Shown here in pieces: positions 55,279 to 63,860 of a DNA stretch of 64,000 bases (position 1 is its first letter; the number at the start of each line of letters is the position of its first letter). Where the stretch lies: positions 3,782,001 through 3,846,000 of the forward strand of contig NZ_CP014578.1 of assembly GCF_001634365.1 (NCBI RefSeq). Direction: 5' to 3'. The notes beneath the pieces are model-generated. The model had not been told where the DNA came from and searched no databases. It saw only the letters and a list, made by a program, of their open reading frames with translations. The stretch comes from Paraburkholderia phytofirmans OLGA172 (GTDB lineage: Bacteria > Pseudomonadota > Gammaproteobacteria > Burkholderiales > Burkholderiaceae). A program made the position numbers and the translations under genes.

Positions 55279-55309
55279 AAAGAAGGCGCGAATTACTCGC
55301 GCCTTCTTT
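55279..55309. terminator. Terminator after paralog 5
   Basis: Perfect 12-bp stem AAAGAAGGCGCG (55279-55290) with CGCGCCTTCTTT (55298-55309), 7-base loop; A/T ends suit either direction. It would end the rhs-paralog 5 transcript. A shorter similar hairpin (GGCGC...GCGCC near 53664-53682) follows paralog 2. Confidence 0.8.
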
Positions 55310-55314
55310 ATGTG

Positions 55315-55560
55315 TTACCGCTTGCCCTTTCTCTTCTTAGGTGGATTTACGATAACCCCTGCGGGCGCCAAGTCCGGATAGTCCTCCCAGAGAGGCAGCA
55401 AGAGCAGACTTATGCCACCCGCCACTCTTCCGGCTTCAGTGCGAAAGAACTCAAATTCCTCCACCGAGCAGCGCTCCTGAACGAGCCTGATTGAATCCTC
55501 AACCAACCGAAAGGCATCGCGCAGTAGTCTGTCAAGTTCCGTGGCAATTTCTTTATTCAT
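55315..55560 (-). CDS. Small RHS-linked paralog 5, cognate partner of the RHS protein (putative immunity)
   Basis: 81 residues from ATG 55560 (MNKEIATELDRLLRDAFRLV), ribosome site CTAAGGAAAC. It begins nine bases after the RHS stop, so it is co-translated with it; cognate immunity genes take this position in RHS and CDI systems. Core EDSIRLVQERCSVEEFEFFR, TEAGRVAGGISLLLLPLWED, YPDLAPAGVIVNP, basic tail KKRKGKR. Confidence 0.78.
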   Translation of the reverse strand: MNKEIATELDRLLRDAFRLVEDSIRLVQERCSVEEFEFFRTEAGRVAGGISLLLLPLWEDYPDLAPAGVIVNPPKKRKGKR

Positions 55561-55569
55561 TGTGTTTCC

Positions 55570-57939
55570 TTAGCAGCCGTTATCAGCCAAGCACATGGTG
55601 AAACATTTGTGGAAGTTTCGCCCGTCGTTTGTCGCTGGGGTCGGCAGCGTCTGCATCGTGCATTTGTCGATACACCTTTCACGCACCTCTCGACAACGTT
55701 TCGTCGCGGGTCTGCCATAACTGCACTTAACGAAACCCGCATCGGCGTCGCCGGTGTTCTGGAACAGTTGAGCGTATAGGATCGCGCGTTTCGACTGGCC
55801 ATTCTGCTCGGGTATAAGAATAGGAAACGGCACCTGCTCCTGCGCCGCTATTTGCAATTCGGGCACGTCACCCCGAACAGGCTGACCTGTCTGGGTGATG
55901 GTAAGTCCGCGATAAAAGAGCTTCCATGCCAGCTTGGCCTTCGTGAAAACATAACACTCCGCGCATACCGGTGTGATTGTCGCTGGGGCGTCCGCCTTTA
56001 GATATCTACGCGAGCCAGAGAGATTGGCGGGGGGGCCGACCGGATCAGCACCGATCTCGTAGTTGCTAATCCACTGGTCTATCTCATCGCCAGTGATCGG
56101 TTGTGCCGTCCCGCCATTCCTGGCTACCGTGCCCGTCCGACCCGCCACACGACCATCAGGGGTATAGGTGTAGTCCACAGCCAGGAAGCGCTTCAGACCC
56201 GCCGTCAGTGCAGTCGCATCTTCGTTGTAGGTGAACCGGCTGACGCGTCCACGTTTGTCATACGTGAAGCGTGCTTCACGATAGTTCCCGGTAGCTCTCG
56301 TTACACGGTTCGACGCGTCGCGATCGACTGCACCAAGTAGCCACCGTGAGATCAATTCCTGAGCGGTCTGCAGGTTCCCAGTTTCGTCTGGGAAATACAC
56401 CCAATCTTCGGTTTTGACACCATTCACATAGACGGTTGCCTGCGCCAAGCGGTTATTGGCATCGTAGCGCGCGCCGACAGTCAACTTGTTGCCTGTGCTA
56501 GCAGCGTCGAAGCCGCTAGCGCCTGTTGTGTCAGACGTGTCGAATTCGCTGTATCCAGTGACGTTGCCACCTGCGTCATACACGAACGCACGCATCTTGC
56601 CGGGGGTTGCAACAAGTGACGGATGCAGGCTCGTCGCATCGGCATAGCGCACTGACGTTATCACCGTGCCACTAGGGCTAGTCACCGCAGCGCGAACCGG
56701 TCGGCCTGCAGCGTCGTACGAATATGCCGCGCTTCCGTCCGGTGCGGTTTTTTGCAGCAAATTCCCGCTCGTGTCCAACGTCCGACTCTCGACGCCATCA
56801 GCAGTACTGCCACCGGTCATGCGTAACATGCCCGCGACTGACGCAAAGTTAACCGTGCCCGAACCGTCCGCCCAGGACATGGTCGTTGAACCGTTGCCGT
56901 AGGCGAATCGGACGTTCTGCGTCGTATCCGGATGCGTTGCCGAGGTAGCACGTCCTCTCGCATCATAGGTCCACGTCGCAATCCGTGAGCCGGATTCGTC
57001 AATCACACCCGTTAGTGCGTTCTTGAAGCGCGAGTCGTCGTAGACGTAACGCCGCACGTAACCATCGGGCCATGTGACCGACACGAGGTTGCTGCTCCCG
57101 TCATAACCGTATTGCGTAAGACCGCCGCTTGGGTCTGTCATGCGGTAAATACGGCCTGACGTGTCGTACTCAAGCTTGATCGACAATAACTCATACTTCG
57201 GAACCGCACCTGCCGCGCGCTGGTTGATGGCCGTGAGCCGCCCCGCGCCGTCATAGGTGAGCGTTCGGGTGAAACCGGTATGCGGTGTTTCGGACAGCAG
57301 GACGCCCTGTGCTGAATACGACTCAACGGTGTCTGTCGTTAGGTCTGTCAAAGCCCATCCAGAGCCATTCTGGGCGAGAGCGAGACCACTGAAGCTGGAT
57401 GTTTTCCACTGTCCGTTGGTAAACAGGAAAGTGAGCGGTTGGCCGTTTGCACGATAGGCAATGACTTTGGGTGAACTACCGCTGGTCCCGGCCACGTTGA
57501 GTTGTCGCTGCCAGTTACTCATCCATACCGGTCCCATGGCGGTCGCCGATTTGAGAAACGGTGAGGATAAGTAGCTTCGAGTGAATGTCAGCGGCACTCC
57601 ATCGCCGCTACGGAAGTCGTTTTCGGAGAGCGTCACCTTGCCGTTGGCCGGATAGACCGGATCGGCAACCGGACAAGATTCGTCATGGTCCGTCGGCGTG
57701 GCGCACCACTCGTCAATCGCTGCCATGTCGTTTCTACATCCGAAACTACCCATACCGCTTGGGGTATTGCTTGCGACGTCCAGTCGGCAGCTCGCTGTAC
57801 CCGGCGTCGCACCTGACTTCGAATAAAGCGTCCAGCAGTCGTCTGCACGCGCGGTTGAAGCCATTAGTAGCAAAGCACCCGCGACCACTAGACGGGCTAA
57901 CTTGTCTCCAAGCCCGCAAGATGGGATTTTTATTCTCAT
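55570..57939 (-). CDS. Secreted RHS/YD-repeat protein with cysteine-rich C-terminal tip
   Basis: 789 residues. Sec signal peptide (LVVAGALLLMASTARA, cut near 32). DUF6531-like start NGKVTLSENDFRSGDGVPLT followed by about a dozen YD repeats (LTYDGAGRLTAINQR, YGYDGSSNLVSVTWPDGYVR, AYSYDAAGRPVRAA, FTYDKRGRVSRFTYN). The usual RHS core end (PxxxxDPxGL) is absent; from about 645 a distinct tip follows with nine Cys (PVCAEC, VKCSYG, KRCREVRERCIDKC, HKC, MC, NGC). No PAAR or VgrG partner. Lower GC than neighbours. The ribosome site GGGAG precedes ATG 57939. It heads the five-paralog row. A contact toxin is likely; no catalytic motif was recognised in the tip. Confidence 0.85.
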   Translation of the reverse strand: MRIKIPSCGLGDKLARLVVAGALLLMASTARADDCWTLYSKSGATPGTASCRLDVASNTPSGMGSFGCRNDMAAIDEWCATPTDHDESCPVADPVYPANGKVTLSENDFRSGDGVPLTFTRSYLSSPFLKSATAMGPVWMSNWQRQLNVAGTSGSSPKVIAYRANGQPLTFLFTNGQWKTSSFSGLALAQNGSGWALTDLTTDTVESYSAQGVLLSETPHTGFTRTLTYDGAGRLTAINQRAAGAVPKYELLSIKLEYDTSGRIYRMTDPSGGLTQYGYDGSSNLVSVTWPDGYVRRYVYDDSRFKNALTGVIDESGSRIATWTYDARGRATSATHPDTTQNVRFAYGNGSTTMSWADGSGTVNFASVAGMLRMTGGSTADGVESRTLDTSGNLLQKTAPDGSAAYSYDAAGRPVRAAVTSPSGTVITSVRYADATSLHPSLVATPGKMRAFVYDAGGNVTGYSEFDTSDTTGASGFDAASTGNKLTVGARYDANNRLAQATVYVNGVKTEDWVYFPDETGNLQTAQELISRWLLGAVDRDASNRVTRATGNYREARFTYDKRGRVSRFTYNEDATALTAGLKRFLAVDYTYTPDGRVAGRTGTVARNGGTAQPITGDEIDQWISNYEIGADPVGPPANLSGSRRYLKADAPATITPVCAECYVFTKAKLAWKLFYRGLTITQTGQPVRGDVPELQIAAQEQVPFPILIPEQNGQSKRAILYAQLFQNTGDADAGFVKCSYGRPATKRCREVRERCIDKCTMQTLPTPATNDGRNFHKCFTMCLADNGC

Positions 57940-58430
57940 ACATCTCCCTTCCGCAATACGTCGTTAGAAATGCGTAGTAATTCGACGTTGCATCAAAGAG
58001 GGCTGAAGCCAGAATAGGAACACTCTGAAAATGCCGGTTGCGCGACAAATCTTCACAAATGGGCTGAAATCAGGAGCATCAATACAGGAGTGGCGCTAAG
58101 CGGGCGCCCCAACAACGCCCGCATGGGGACCATTCAAGGAAGGTGACAAGCACCAAAATGACTGCCTAAGATGGCGGCAACGTGCCGTGCGCGACATCGC
58201 CTCTTGACAGTCCGAACCGCAAGGTATCTGAGGCTGGCAATGCGACGATCTTGCGCCTACGTAACGAGAACAAAGGGGGCGCGCAGAATCCAGAATGAAC
58301 TGCGACTCCACTGTGCGGCGATATTGATCAAAACCAGCCGGAAAATCCAGGCCCCATTTTCATCCCGCGTACAAGCTCGCTTGATGGAATGGGGGCTCAA
58401 GTTGAGAACATTGCCTCGCGTACGCGAGAA
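57940..58430. other. 491-base gap between the RHS and LPMO genes
   Basis: No gene. It includes the RHS promoter region. Several short Arg-rich readings look random. The stretch AAAACCAGCCGGAAAATCC near 58329 may be debris of an insertion sequence, but this could not be settled. Confidence 0.4.
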
Positions 58431-59135
58431 TTAAAACGGTCTCATCACGGGGCTACCCTTCGCCGAAGTGAAATAGGTATCGACGACCTGATAGAAGCCC
58501 ATCTGCGAATCGGCAACTTCCCATACGGCGAGAATTACCTGATAGCCGCTGCGATTCGGCAACTGACATTGATGAATCGTCGGCTGAGGGGGCTGAAGGT
58601 TGGCTTGCCAATAGGGTTGTCCGTTGTTCTGGTACATGCAGAACGGCTTTTCTTCGAACTGCGCTCGCGTGAGAGGTTTGGCCGGATTCCAGTCTGAACG
58701 CGTGATGAAGTAGTTCCAGCGCCGCGTCGCGTGCAACGCTGCATAGTCCCACCTGAAGGTCTGCAGCGAATTGGCCCGCATCGGAATCTTGGTCCATCGG
58801 TCTGCAGACTGTTCATTCAGCACCGGAACGTTCCCATTGACGCTCGAGCCGGCGATCTCGCCATCCTTCGGCGGCAGTGCGTTCCGAACGTCCTGGGGCG
58901 CGAAAGAATCCGGCAGGCCCGCCTGCGTAGCGGGAAAGAATTTGCCATTCTCCATGGCGTTTGCCTGCCACGCTTCGACATTGCAATTTGAATTCTTTTT
59001 CGCCGCACACAACACGATACGGGAGGCAGGTTCGGTCAGACGCCCATGAGCGTGAACGAGGGTGGCGCCGAATAGCGCAACTAGCGCGAAAGCCAGATGG
59101 CGTTTGGTGAATGAGCGATGCGTGCTTTTGTACAT
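58431..59135 (-). CDS. AA10 lytic polysaccharide monooxygenase (chitin-binding type)
   Basis: 234 residues from ATG 59135 (ribosome site GGAGAA). Signal peptide 1-29 ending LVHA; the mature protein begins with His30 (HGRLTEPASR), which with His135 (ALHATRRWNYFITRSDWNP) forms the copper histidine brace. Copper enzyme secreted to oxidise chitin or cellulose chains. Further AA10 signatures: GKFFPATQAGLPDSF, NGQPYWQANLQPPQP, GYQVILAVWEVADSQMGFYQ with late aromatic VVDTYF. Single domain with no extra binding module. Confidence 0.93.
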   Translation of the reverse strand: MYKSTHRSFTKRHLAFALVALFGATLVHAHGRLTEPASRIVLCAAKKNSNCNVEAWQANAMENGKFFPATQAGLPDSFAPQDVRNALPPKDGEIAGSSVNGNVPVLNEQSADRWTKIPMRANSLQTFRWDYAALHATRRWNYFITRSDWNPAKPLTRAQFEEKPFCMYQNNGQPYWQANLQPPQPTIHQCQLPNRSGYQVILAVWEVADSQMGFYQVVDTYFTSAKGSPVMRPF

Positions 59136-59701
59136 GATTGATTCTCCATAACATCCCTCGCCTATCACGCAATGCGATCTGCGAAGCGCGGCAAGGAAAA
59201 GCGTTGGACTACTATCGAACAGGATCTGCAACGAAGCCCCTGCGCAAAGGTGAACGAACCAGTGATCCTTCTGAAGATCCGACGGTGATGCGAGGTCCGA
59301 CATGGGTGCGCCAATCGCAAAGTGCTAAATTGTTCGCCCTTCTGCCGACCTCAAGGTCAAAGCTAACGCAGCCGGCAAAATGTGCGTCTGAGAAACATCT
59401 CAAAATTTGGCGCCGGCATCGGCGGCACGATCTGACTCACACCTCGCAGACGGTCAACTGCGCATGCAAGCGAAACTCGCTGCTGTGGCCCATGTGCAGC
59501 GTTGTAGCGGCCTCGATGGCCCGCATCACACGTGACCGCTCGTCACGTCCCCGCCTCGAGCGCGAAAAACATGACCGTCGATGCCGCGACCGCGATGGGA
59601 TTCGACGAATGGTCGCACGCGGCATTCGGAGGCAGCCGTTCGCGAATACCGACCGCAAAATGAACAAGGGAGCAACGAAACGGATTTAAGTGGGGAATGA
59701 T
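59136..59701. other. 566-base gap upstream of the response regulator
   Basis: No supported gene. A 30-codon reading at 59571-59663 (MTVDAATAMGFDEWSHAAFG) resembles the N-terminus of IS4/Tn5-type transposases (DEW..AAFG) and may be a relic; this is a weak match. A longer plus-strand reading (59138-59689) has random composition. Confidence 0.4.
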
Positions 59702-60379
59702 GTGCAGTTGGACAAGCTACGAATTGTGCTAGCCGATGATCATCCGTTATTCGTACTCGGCGTCAAAGGGCTGATTGCCCAGCGGCGCATTGGTATTGGC
59801 GCCGCGATTCAGGTGGCATCGGATTCTGATGCCTTGATCGATATGCTTGGCACGATACCGTGCGATCTGTTGGTGACCGAGTATGTGATGCCGGGTCTGA
59901 GGTACGGAGACGGGATGCGTTTGCTCGGTTATGTGCGCCGGACTTTTCCCGAATTGCGGGTGATCGTGCTGACGACGGTCCACAACATCGGCGTGCGCGG
60001 TTCGATCTGGCGAACTGGGGTAGCGGGACTGGTGAGCAAGGCGGACCTGACGGAAGCGCTCCCTATTGCGATTCAAGCGGTCGCGGGTGGTCGCCGCTAC
60101 CTGTCGCCGATGATGCGGGCGAGTCTGATCGCAGGCGACACGACGGCAGACGGATCGGCCGTGCGACTGTCACCACGCGAATCTGAGGTGTTGAGATTAT
60201 TTGCATCGGGATTGTCGGCGGCGGAAGTAGCCGATCGCCTGCAGCGCAGCCGAAAGACGATCAGCCGCCACAAGCGCTCGGGCATGGCGCGCCTCGGCAT
60301 TACGACGGACAGCGCGTTGTTTCAGTACATGAGCGCATACGACGCCAGTCAGACAGCGAGGCGGCGCGGTCTGACCTGA
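59702..60379 (+). CDS. NarL/RcsB-type response regulator with Glu in place of the phospho-acceptor Asp
   Basis: 225 residues from GTG 59702 (GGGGAA upstream); a GTG at 59690 is also possible. Receiver domain 5-125: RIVLADDHPLFVLGVKGL with the acidic pair Asp12-Asp13, then LLVTEYVMPGLRYGDGM where the expected phospho-Asp is Glu60, and LTTVHNIGVRGSIWRTGVAG with Lys in VSKADL. Effector LuxR helix-turn-helix 150-210: LSPRESEVLRLFASGLSAAE, VADRLQRSRKTISRHKRSGM. RcsB-like. Glu can mimic phosphate, so the protein may be always on or use another signal. No histidine kinase is adjacent. Confidence 0.88.
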   Translation: MQLDKLRIVLADDHPLFVLGVKGLIAQRRIGIGAAIQVASDSDALIDMLGTIPCDLLVTEYVMPGLRYGDGMRLLGYVRRTFPELRVIVLTTVHNIGVRGSIWRTGVAGLVSKADLTEALPIAIQAVAGGRRYLSPMMRASLIAGDTTADGSAVRLSPRESEVLRLFASGLSAAEVADRLQRSRKTISRHKRSGMARLGITTDSALFQYMSAYDASQTARRRGLT

Positions 60380-60701
60380 TACCGCCGGCACGACCGCAAG
60401 GTCCGTTCTGCTTACCCGATCGCGAAACTCGCTCTCGACCGACAGCAAGTCCTGACGCGGTGAAAGTCAAATTTGATGCAACGCAATACGCACTGCGCGA
60501 CACGTCCCATAACGTACTGACACCTCGCGACTCGCCCCCGCAAGTCCCGCCACGCCGCGCTGCGCCACGAAAAGCCGCTTACGTCGCCTTGACATTCGTT
60601 TCGCCCGGTACGATCATTCGCTCACAGACAGAGCAAATGCTCCACCCAAAGAAAAAACGCACGCTCCGAGCCGTGCGAACGAAGACATTCAGGAGACGCA
60701 C
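60380..60701. other. 322-base gap before the arabinitol dehydrogenase gene
   Basis: A plus-strand reading at 60460-60705 is basic and Pro-rich and not convincing. The region should hold the promoter of the polyol cluster; AGGAGACGC at 60691-60699 is the ribosome site of the next gene. Confidence 0.45.
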
Positions 60702-62114
60702 ATGAACAGCGGGCAAGGCAGCGGCGCGGCCGCACACGTGATCCTGCACATCGGCGCGGGATCGTTTCATCGCGCGCATCAGGCGTGGTATCTGCATCGG
60801 TTGAACGAGGCGAAGGTGGCGGGCGAGCCGCATTGGTCGCTGACGGTGTGCAATATCCGCGGCGACATGAACGCGGTGCTCGAAGCGCTCGCCGCGCAAA
60901 ACGGCGTCTACACGCTCGAGACCGTGACGCCACAGGGCCAGCGCGCGTACGAGACGATTCGCTCGATCGAGCGCGTGGTGCCATGGACCGAGAGTCTCGA
61001 TGCGCTGATTGCGGCAGGCGCCGATCCGGCCTGCAAGATCATTGCGTTCACCGTCACCGAAGGCGGCTATTACCTCGACGAGCAGGACGCGCTCGACACG
61101 GCCAACGCCGATCTCGCGGCTGACCTGAAAGGCGGCCACACCACCATTTACGGCGCGCTCGCGGCAATTCTCGACGCACGCATGAAGCGCGGCGCCGGCC
61201 CGGTCACGCTGCAGACCTGCGATAACCTGCGCAGCAACGGCGAGCGCTTTCATGCGGGCATGAGCGAGTTTCTCGAACGGCGCGGCGCGATCGAACTGGC
61301 GCAATGGTTCGACGACCACACCGCGTGCCCGAGTTCGATGGTCGATCGCATCACGCCGCGCCCGACGCCCGACGTGCGCGAACGCGTCAAAGCCGCCACC
61401 GGCGTCGACGATGCCTGCCCGGTGATGGGCGAATCCTTCATCCAATGGGTGATCGAAGACCGCTTCATCGCCGGACGCCCCGCGTGGGAAAAGGTCGGCG
61501 CGGAACTGGTCGACTCGGTACTGCCGTACGAGGAAGCGAAGATCCGCATTCTCAACGCGACGCATAGTTGCATTGCGTGGGCGGGTACGCTGGTCGGACT
61601 GAACTTCATCCACGAAGGCACGCTCGACCCGGACATCAACCAATTCGCCTTCGACTACGTGACCGAAGACGTGATTCCGTGCCTCACGCCGAGCCCGCTC
61701 GATCTCGAACGCTATCGCGACGTGGTGCTCGAACGCTTCGGCAATCCCTACATCCAGGACACCAACCAGCGCGTTGCGGCCGACGGCTTTTCGAAGCTGC
61801 CCGGCTTTATCGCGCCGACGCTCGCCGAATGCTTCGAGCGTGGCGTCACACCTGCGGCGACGGCGATGTTGCCGGCGCTGTTCTTCCGCTTCCTCGAACG
61901 CTGGAACGCCGGCAAGCTGCCGTATGCGTATCAGGATGGCGTGATGGACGAGCGCGTCGCCCGCGGTTTCTTTAGCGCGCCCGATCCGCTAAAGGCGTTC
62001 GCCGCTGACCGGCTGCTATGGGGCAGCATGGCGCAGACACCGGAATTGGAATCGGCGTTGGCAGGCGCGTTGGCGCGTGTCGACGTGTGGCTGGCCAAAC
62101 GCGGCGCGGCTTGA
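60702..62114 (+). CDS. dalD: D-arabinitol 4-dehydrogenase (mannitol dehydrogenase family)
   Basis: 470 residues. Long-chain polyol dehydrogenase oxidising D-arabinitol to D-xylulose with NAD. N-terminal [20 protein letters not shown] (cofactor site), [80 protein letters not shown], and the catalytic region [17 protein letters not shown] (family Lys position occupied by KIR). The next gene, xylulokinase, would phosphorylate the product, which fits the D-arabinitol route; mannitol or others cannot be excluded. Confidence 0.92.
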   Translation: MNSGQGSGAAAHVILHIGAGSFHRAHQAWYLHRLNEAKVAGEPHWSLTVCNIRGDMNAVLEALAAQNGVYTLETVTPQGQRAYETIRSIERVVPWTESLDALIAAGADPACKIIAFTVTEGGYYLDEQDALDTANADLAADLKGGHTTIYGALAAILDARMKRGAGPVTLQTCDNLRSNGERFHAGMSEFLERRGAIELAQWFDDHTACPSSMVDRITPRPTPDVRERVKAATGVDDACPVMGESFIQWVIEDRFIAGRPAWEKVGAELVDSVLPYEEAKIRILNATHSCIAWAGTLVGLNFIHEGTLDPDINQFAFDYVTEDVIPCLTPSPLDLERYRDVVLERFGNPYIQDTNQRVAADGFSKLPGFIAPTLAECFERGVTPAATAMLPALFFRFLERWNAGKLPYAYQDGVMDERVARGFFSAPDPLKAFAADRLLWGSMAQTPELESALAGALARVDVWLAKRGAA

Positions 62115-62300
62115 CCCGCGTGCCGGCAGCCGGCGTCGTCCCAGTGTGACTCATGTGCGCCGGCAGCAACGGACATCGCACCACTCGGTGCCGCTCAGCG
62201 CGCGGCATCGAACCACACCGATGCCAGGCGTAATTCGCATAGCAGCGGGCGCCATGTGCGGCTAAAGTAGCGCATCCCTAACGACGAAGGTTTCGCGCCC

Positions 62301-63782
62301 ATGTATCTCGGCATCGACCTCGGCACGTCCGAAGTGAAAGTCCTGCTGCTCGCCTCCAATGGACGCGTGATCGGCACCGCAGGCTCACCCTTTACCGTCT
62401 CGCGTCAGCATCAGCGCTGGGCCGAACAGAATCCCGAAGACTGGTGGGCTGGCACGCGCACGGCGTTGGCCGCGTTGCGCGCCAAACATCCCGACGAGTT
62501 CGCGCAGATTCGCGGCATCGGTCTCTCCGGGCAGATGCACGGGGCCGTGCTGCTGGATGCGCAGGACCGCGTTTTACGGCCCGCGATCCTGTGGAACGAC
62601 ATGCGCAGCGACAAGGAGTGCGCAGAGTTCACCGAGCGAGCGCCGGAGTTGCACACCGTAGCCGGCAATCTCGCGATGCCCGGTTTCACCGCGCCGAAGC
62701 TGCTATGGGTTGCGCGCCACGAACCGGACATCTTCGCGCAGACCGCCTGTGTGCTGCTGCCGAAGGACTACCTGCGCCTGCAACTGACTGGCGGCAAGGT
62801 GTCCGATCCATCGGACGCAGCGGGCACGTTGTGGCTCGACGTCGCCAAACGCGACTGGTCCGATTCGCTGCTCGCCGCCTGCAACATGACGCGCGCGCAG
62901 ATGCCAAGCCTATGCGAAGGCAGCGCGCCGTCCGGCACCCTGCTGCCCAACGTGGCGCGCGAGTTCGGTTTGAGCGACGGCGTGATCGTCGCGGCCGGCG
63001 GCGGCGACAACGCCACGAGTGCAATCGGCATCGGCGCGACGCAACCGGGCGACGGCTTCGTCTCGCTCGGCACCTCGGGGGTGTTGTGCGTGGTCGGCGA
63101 CAGTTTCCGGCCGAACCCCGCTTCCGCGGTGCACGCGTTCTGTCATGCGATTCCGGATCGCTGGCATCAGATGAGCGTGGTGCTGTCGGCGGCAAGTTGT
63201 TTGCGCTGGGTCTGCAAGCTCACCTCAACCGACGAGCCGACCCTGCTCGCCGAAATCGAGGCGCTGCCCGCGGAGGCGTTGACGACCGCACCGCTCTTTC
63301 TGCCCTATCTGTCCGGTGAACGCACACCGCACAACGACCCGTACGCGCAAGGCGTGTTCTTCGGCATGAATCACGCCACCGATCGCGCGTTGCTCGGCTA
63401 CGCGGTGCTCGAAGGCGTGACGCTCGCGCTCGCCGACGGCCTCGACGCGTTGCGCGCGGCCGGCACCGAAGCGAAGGCGCTGTCCCTGCTCGGCGGCGGC
63501 GCGCGCAGCGACTACTGGGCACAACTGCTCGCCGATGCGCTCGACACCGCCACCCGCAAGCACGGCGGCGGCGAAACCGGCGCGGCGCTCGGCGCGGCCC
63601 GCCTCGGCTGGTTAGCCGCCGGCGGCGACCCGGCCAAGGTGCTGACCAAACCGCCGATCGAAAAGGAATTCACGCCGAACCCGCGACGGCACGCCGAACT
63701 GCGCAACCGGCTCGAGGCGTATCGCGCGCTCTACCGCCACGTGCGGCCGCTGTTCGACCCTGCGCGGCAACCGCTCGCCTAA
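62301..63782 (+). CDS. xylB: Xylulokinase
   Basis: 493 residues, FGGY kinase. Phosphorylates D-xylulose to the 5-phosphate for the pentose phosphate pathway. MYLGIDLGTSEVKVLLLASN (phosphate 1), GIGLSGQMHGAVLLDAQDR (catalytic-type QMHG), AILWNDMRSDKECAEF, FTAPKLLWVARHEP, LPKDYLRLQLTGG, VSDPSDAAGTLWLDVAKRDW, FVSLGTSGVLCVV, and FLPYLSGERTPHNDPYAQGV with LLGGGARSDYWAQLLADAL. Pairs with the dehydrogenase upstream. Confidence 0.96.
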   Translation: MYLGIDLGTSEVKVLLLASNGRVIGTAGSPFTVSRQHQRWAEQNPEDWWAGTRTALAALRAKHPDEFAQIRGIGLSGQMHGAVLLDAQDRVLRPAILWNDMRSDKECAEFTERAPELHTVAGNLAMPGFTAPKLLWVARHEPDIFAQTACVLLPKDYLRLQLTGGKVSDPSDAAGTLWLDVAKRDWSDSLLAACNMTRAQMPSLCEGSAPSGTLLPNVAREFGLSDGVIVAAGGGDNATSAIGIGATQPGDGFVSLGTSGVLCVVGDSFRPNPASAVHAFCHAIPDRWHQMSVVLSAASCLRWVCKLTSTDEPTLLAEIEALPAEALTTAPLFLPYLSGERTPHNDPYAQGVFFGMNHATDRALLGYAVLEGVTLALADGLDALRAAGTEAKALSLLGGGARSDYWAQLLADALDTATRKHGGGETGAALGAARLGWLAAGGDPAKVLTKPPIEKEFTPNPRRHAELRNRLEAYRALYRHVRPLFDPARQPLA

Positions 63783-63860
63783 CCGGCAAACCACAGCCGG
63801 CTCCCGTTGAGAGGCGAGGACCGGCTCCTATCATCGGCGCACTTCAAGCGAACCGTCACC

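Larger units (their letters stand above)
54968..55314. other. 347-base gap between paralogs 5 and 4
   Basis: Holds the terminator after paralog 5 and a small hydrophobic reading (both listed). It shows no copy of the RHS tip, unlike the gaps before paralogs 3 and 2. Confidence 0.5.

Noticed and set aside
55570..57939. Type VI secretion cargo assignment for the RHS protein
   Set aside because: No PAAR, VgrG or adaptor gene nearby, and the protein has a Sec signal peptide.
58329..58347. Insertion-sequence end in the RHS-LPMO gap
   Set aside because: Only a short stretch looks familiar; no matching second end, target duplication or transposase remnant was found.
59138..59689. 183-codon plus-strand reading upstream of the response regulator
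   Set aside because: Composition is random, Arg/Ser/Cys-rich, with no recognisable motif and no ribosome site.
60460..60705. 81-codon reading overlapping the dalD ribosome site
   Set aside because: Basic and Pro-rich, no similarity, overlaps the promoter area of a clear gene.
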